Origin: Clostridia bacterium
GTDB taxonomy: Bacteria; Bacillota; Clostridia; Christensenellales; CAG-138
Direction: 5' to 3'
NCBI GenBank assembly: GCA_017416425.1
Contig: JAFQCL010000021.1
Coordinates: 1-64,000 of the forward strand
DNA length: 64,000 bases
Part shown: piece by piece, positions 62,296-64,000 of the stretch
Numbering within the stretch: position 1 is the stretch's first letter
Layout of the letters: the number at the start of each line of letters is the position of its first letter
The notes under the pieces: generated by a model
What the model saw: only the letters and a program-made list of their open reading frames with translations
Told to the model about the DNA's origin: nothing
Database searches by the model: none
Program-made: the position numbers and the translations under genes

Positions 62296-63324
62296 TTAAC
62301 TATCTTTGGTCATTAGTGTATAAAGGGTTTTGAAAGCATTAAAACTTTGGGGATCGTCCGATCTATCCATGATGATCTTAGCGCATTCCTTAAGGGACAG
62401 GGTGTACGTATCAACGGTGACATCGTAAGTGTCCTGTGGATTTAATTCCATGAGCTGACCTTCCGCCTGCCCGATCTCACGGTCGCCACGTTCCTTTTCC
62501 CTGCGCCGCAGCTCTTCTATGGGGCAATCCACATGAACGAACAAAACAGGATAGTCATGAAGAAGCATGACGCATTCTTCCAATGTGCCGTATAGCTTTA
62601 GCAGGATGTGATCGACGATCACACTTATGCCCACATCGGAAAACGCCTTGATAGTGTGGCTCATGCCGGTCATTGCTCTTACGAAATTTTCCATGGTTTG
62701 CTTATTATCCGGCATTATATTATAAAACGTGTCACAACTGAGATGAAAATAAGGGGTCGGCAGTAAGGACTGCAATTTTTTTGCAAGTGTGGTTTTACCT
62801 GAACTTGATACACCGTTTAAAAATATGATATTACCCTTTTTGGCAATCTCCTTATGCCGTTCATAGCGATAGTATTTAAACTGAGTGTCCGTATGGGTAT
62901 GCCTAAATCCCAGTTTTTCCAATATGTGCTGGCTTCTTGTGTTTTTTAGCAAAGTATCGGCATTTATTGTGGTCATCCCAAGAACGTCAAAGGCAAAACG
63001 CATGGCCAGTGTTTCGGCATAAGTGCCATAACCTTTTCCTTTAACGGAATCGTTTTGCATATGAATGCTCAAGGTACACTCCTTATTTGCATGGTCGATA
63101 CTCTTAAGCTTAACTTCACCAATGGGGAGATCATCCTTCATGACCATAAACACGATGCGGGTGGGGGACTGCTGAGCCTCGAAATAGGCATCGACCTGTC
63201 CTTGGATGTATTCATATGGGGTAAAGCGGCTCATGTCCGCAAATATAGCAGGGTCGTTTTCAAAGTGCTTAAAGAACTGATGACATAAATCTTTTGTCAT
63301 CACTTGTAGATAAATTTCGCTCAT
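62296..63324 (-). CDS. Fusion of GNAT acetyltransferase and chloramphenicol-phosphotransferase-like kinase
   Basis: A 342-residue two-domain protein. Residues about 1-158 are a GNAT domain of the RimJ/RimL type (VKGKGYGTYAETLAMRFAFD, LEKLGFRHTHTD). Residues about 165-342 form a P-loop kinase with LNGVSSSGKTTLAKKLQ (Walker A 171-179), SVIVDHIL, and RRREKERGDREIGQAEGQ, resembling chloramphenicol phosphotransferase. Substrates of both domains are unknown. GGAG precedes the ATG. Confidence 0.82.
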   Translation of the reverse strand: MSEIYLQVMTKDLCHQFFKHFENDPAIFADMSRFTPYEYIQGQVDAYFEAQQSPTRIVFMVMKDDLPIGEVKLKSIDHANKECTLSIHMQNDSVKGKGYGTYAETLAMRFAFDVLGMTTINADTLLKNTRSQHILEKLGFRHTHTDTQFKYYRYERHKEIAKKGNIIFLNGVSSSGKTTLAKKLQSLLPTPYFHLSCDTFYNIMPDNKQTMENFVRAMTGMSHTIKAFSDVGISVIVDHILLKLYGTLEECVMLLHDYPVLFVHVDCPIEELRRREKERGDREIGQAEGQLMELNPQDTYDVTVDTYTLSLKECAKIIMDRSDDPQSFNAFKTLYTLMTKDS

Positions 63325-63649
63325 AGAGACTCCTTGATATTAAGTTCGAGGTGCTGATCCTTTAAAATCTATAAAGAGATCGGTTTTTACGGAATTTATC
63401 CCCCTTTTTTTGATTTTTCTTTGGGGACTACTTGTTCACGAGCCTGCGTCAGAGGATATATACTGCGGCAGAACTGGCCGCACAACGCTTGAAAATCAAT
63501 GTTGCTTAAAAAATAAAGCCCAAAACAAAAGGCGAAAGCTTCATTGTATACGAAGTATACGAACTTTCGCCGCTGCAGGTCAAGTACAGAACCCCTGTTA
63601 AATAGATGATAATTTAGGTTTATGCTCCCTTATACAAAATGAACTGCCT
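63325..63649. other. Gap before the edge gene
   Basis: Contains the terminator-like hairpin at 63531-63571 and otherwise no recognised gene. A short plus-strand open frame (63410-63601) shows no ribosome site or recognisable domain and was not called. Confidence 0.5.
63531..63571 (-). terminator. Long hairpin downstream of the edge gene
   Basis: Arms GGCGAAAG and CTTTCGCC at the ends with GTATAC repeats inside. On the minus strand it is followed by TTTTGTTTTGGG, consistent with a terminator about 80 bases after the gene at 63650. Confidence 0.6.
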
Positions 63650-64000
63650 TTAAAGGAATTGGCGTATATCGATGGCCAATTGTTCCTCAAGGTTTATTAG
63701 GCGCTTTGCAATGTCTTTGGAGACTTCATCTGCCGCCTCATATTGGTTCAGATACCTGTTAAGGGATTTTACACCCATATTACACCCATCTGTCATTAGA
63801 TCGGCGATGGTCTTGTCCGATTCGTTCAAAGCCAGTTTGACGCTTGTTTTCATCCAGGACATTCCTTTGGCGATCGGACTTGGGTCTTTTCCTTCATCTT
63901 CGTATTGAGCAAGGAGCTGCTGTATCTCATGATCCAGCTTTTTATGCTCGTTTTTGCAGTCAGTCAGGTATTTTTTAAAATCATCAGCGCTGACATAGCC
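63650..64000 (-). CDS. Helical-bundle protein (DUF2383/PA2169-like), partial
   Basis: The frame is open to the window edge and gives 116 residues ending in the stop at 63650; the N-terminus lies outside. It is all-helical, with KNEHKKLDHEIQQLLAQ, SPIAKGMSWMKTSVKLAL, TIADLMTDGCNMGVKSLNRYLNQY and RLINLEEQLAIDIRQFL. The pattern resembles ferritin-like DUF2383 proteins. An internal ATG at 63862 would give only 70 residues and is not the likely start. Function unknown. Confidence 0.6.
   Translation of the reverse strand, partial: GYVSADDFKKYLTDCKNEHKKLDHEIQQLLAQYEDEGKDPSPIAKGMSWMKTSVKLALNESDKTIADLMTDGCNMGVKSLNRYLNQYEAADEVSKDIAKRLINLEEQLAIDIRQFL

Noticed and set aside
63531..63571. A recombination site resembling loxP, because of TATACGAAGTAT
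   Set aside because: The arms and spacer do not match loxP; a hairpin followed by a T-rich stretch is explained better as a terminator.
63410..63601. A 63-codon plus-strand frame near the right edge
   Set aside because: No ribosome site or domain is visible and it crosses the terminator-like hairpin.
1..64000. CRISPR arrays, T-boxes and rRNA genes
   Set aside because: No regularly spaced repeats, no T-box GGTGG motif with a specifier loop, and no rRNA sequence were seen.

Overview
The window is chromosomal DNA from a low-to-mid GC Firmicute, most likely an anaerobic member of the Clostridia. The evidence is the conserved blocks gdpP-rplI-dnaB, def-fmt-rsmB-rlmN-prpC-prkC-rsgA-rpe, rplU-prp-rpmA with an L27 pre-sequence, and CIRCE-hrcA-grpE-dnaK-dnaJ. 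Promoters are of the SigA type, Shine-Dalgarno sites are strong, and ATA and AGG/AGA codons are heavily used. The genus cannot be named from the sequence.

Left part (1-25 kb): a cut-off TnpV-like mobile-element gene with an attenuator-like leader (1-282); DUF1846; an overlapping pair of VTE5-like and VTE6-like (DUF92) membrane kinases; then gdpP, rplI, dnaB, prmA, rsmE and mtaB; rpsU, a HIT protein and holA on the other strand; the def-to-rpe translation/signalling operon; tRNA-Leu(UAA); an ECF transporter S component; a TetR-SGNH-methyltransferase-NTPase cluster; and folC.

Middle (25-43 kb): a DHHW/MBOAT cell-surface acylation pair; an ECF sigma/anti-sigma/lipoprotein operon; rplU-prp-rpmA; an 8-oxoguanine glycosylase; the CIRCE-controlled heat-shock operon; a polyprenyl-type glycosyltransferase; a dinB operon with a LexA-like box and a small coupled partner; a secreted peptidoglycan-binding protein; methionine gamma-lyase; and an aminotransferase.

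Right part (43-64 kb): a leftward purine operon purF-purM-purN-purO-AICAR formyltransferase-purD-purL-folD-guaB. It starts with a ZTP riboswitch that runs into a terminator. It makes IMP with split AICAR transformylase and PurO-type cyclohydrolase instead of PurH, its PurF lacks the N-terminal cysteine, and its IMP dehydrogenase is of the Tritrichomonas-like type. Next come larC-larB-larE for the nickel-pincer nucleotide cofactor, then an accessory region: a C39-like lipoprotein, an APH-family kinase, two GNAT proteins (one fused to a chloramphenicol-phosphotransferase-like kinase), and a partial helical-bundle protein at the edge.

The most unusual feature is a family of eight dispersed repeats, each ending exactly at a start codon (DUF1846, fmt, folC, DHHW, GT2, purL, AICAR formyltransferase, APH). 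The full copies carry a 5' inverted repeat, a Shine-Dalgarno-like AAGAAAGGA, a hairpin lying between that site and the AUG, and the start codon itself. In four cases the 5' end lies at, or within about 18 bases of, the upstream gene's stop codon. This looks like a mobile or amplified translation-initiation module that I do not recognise.
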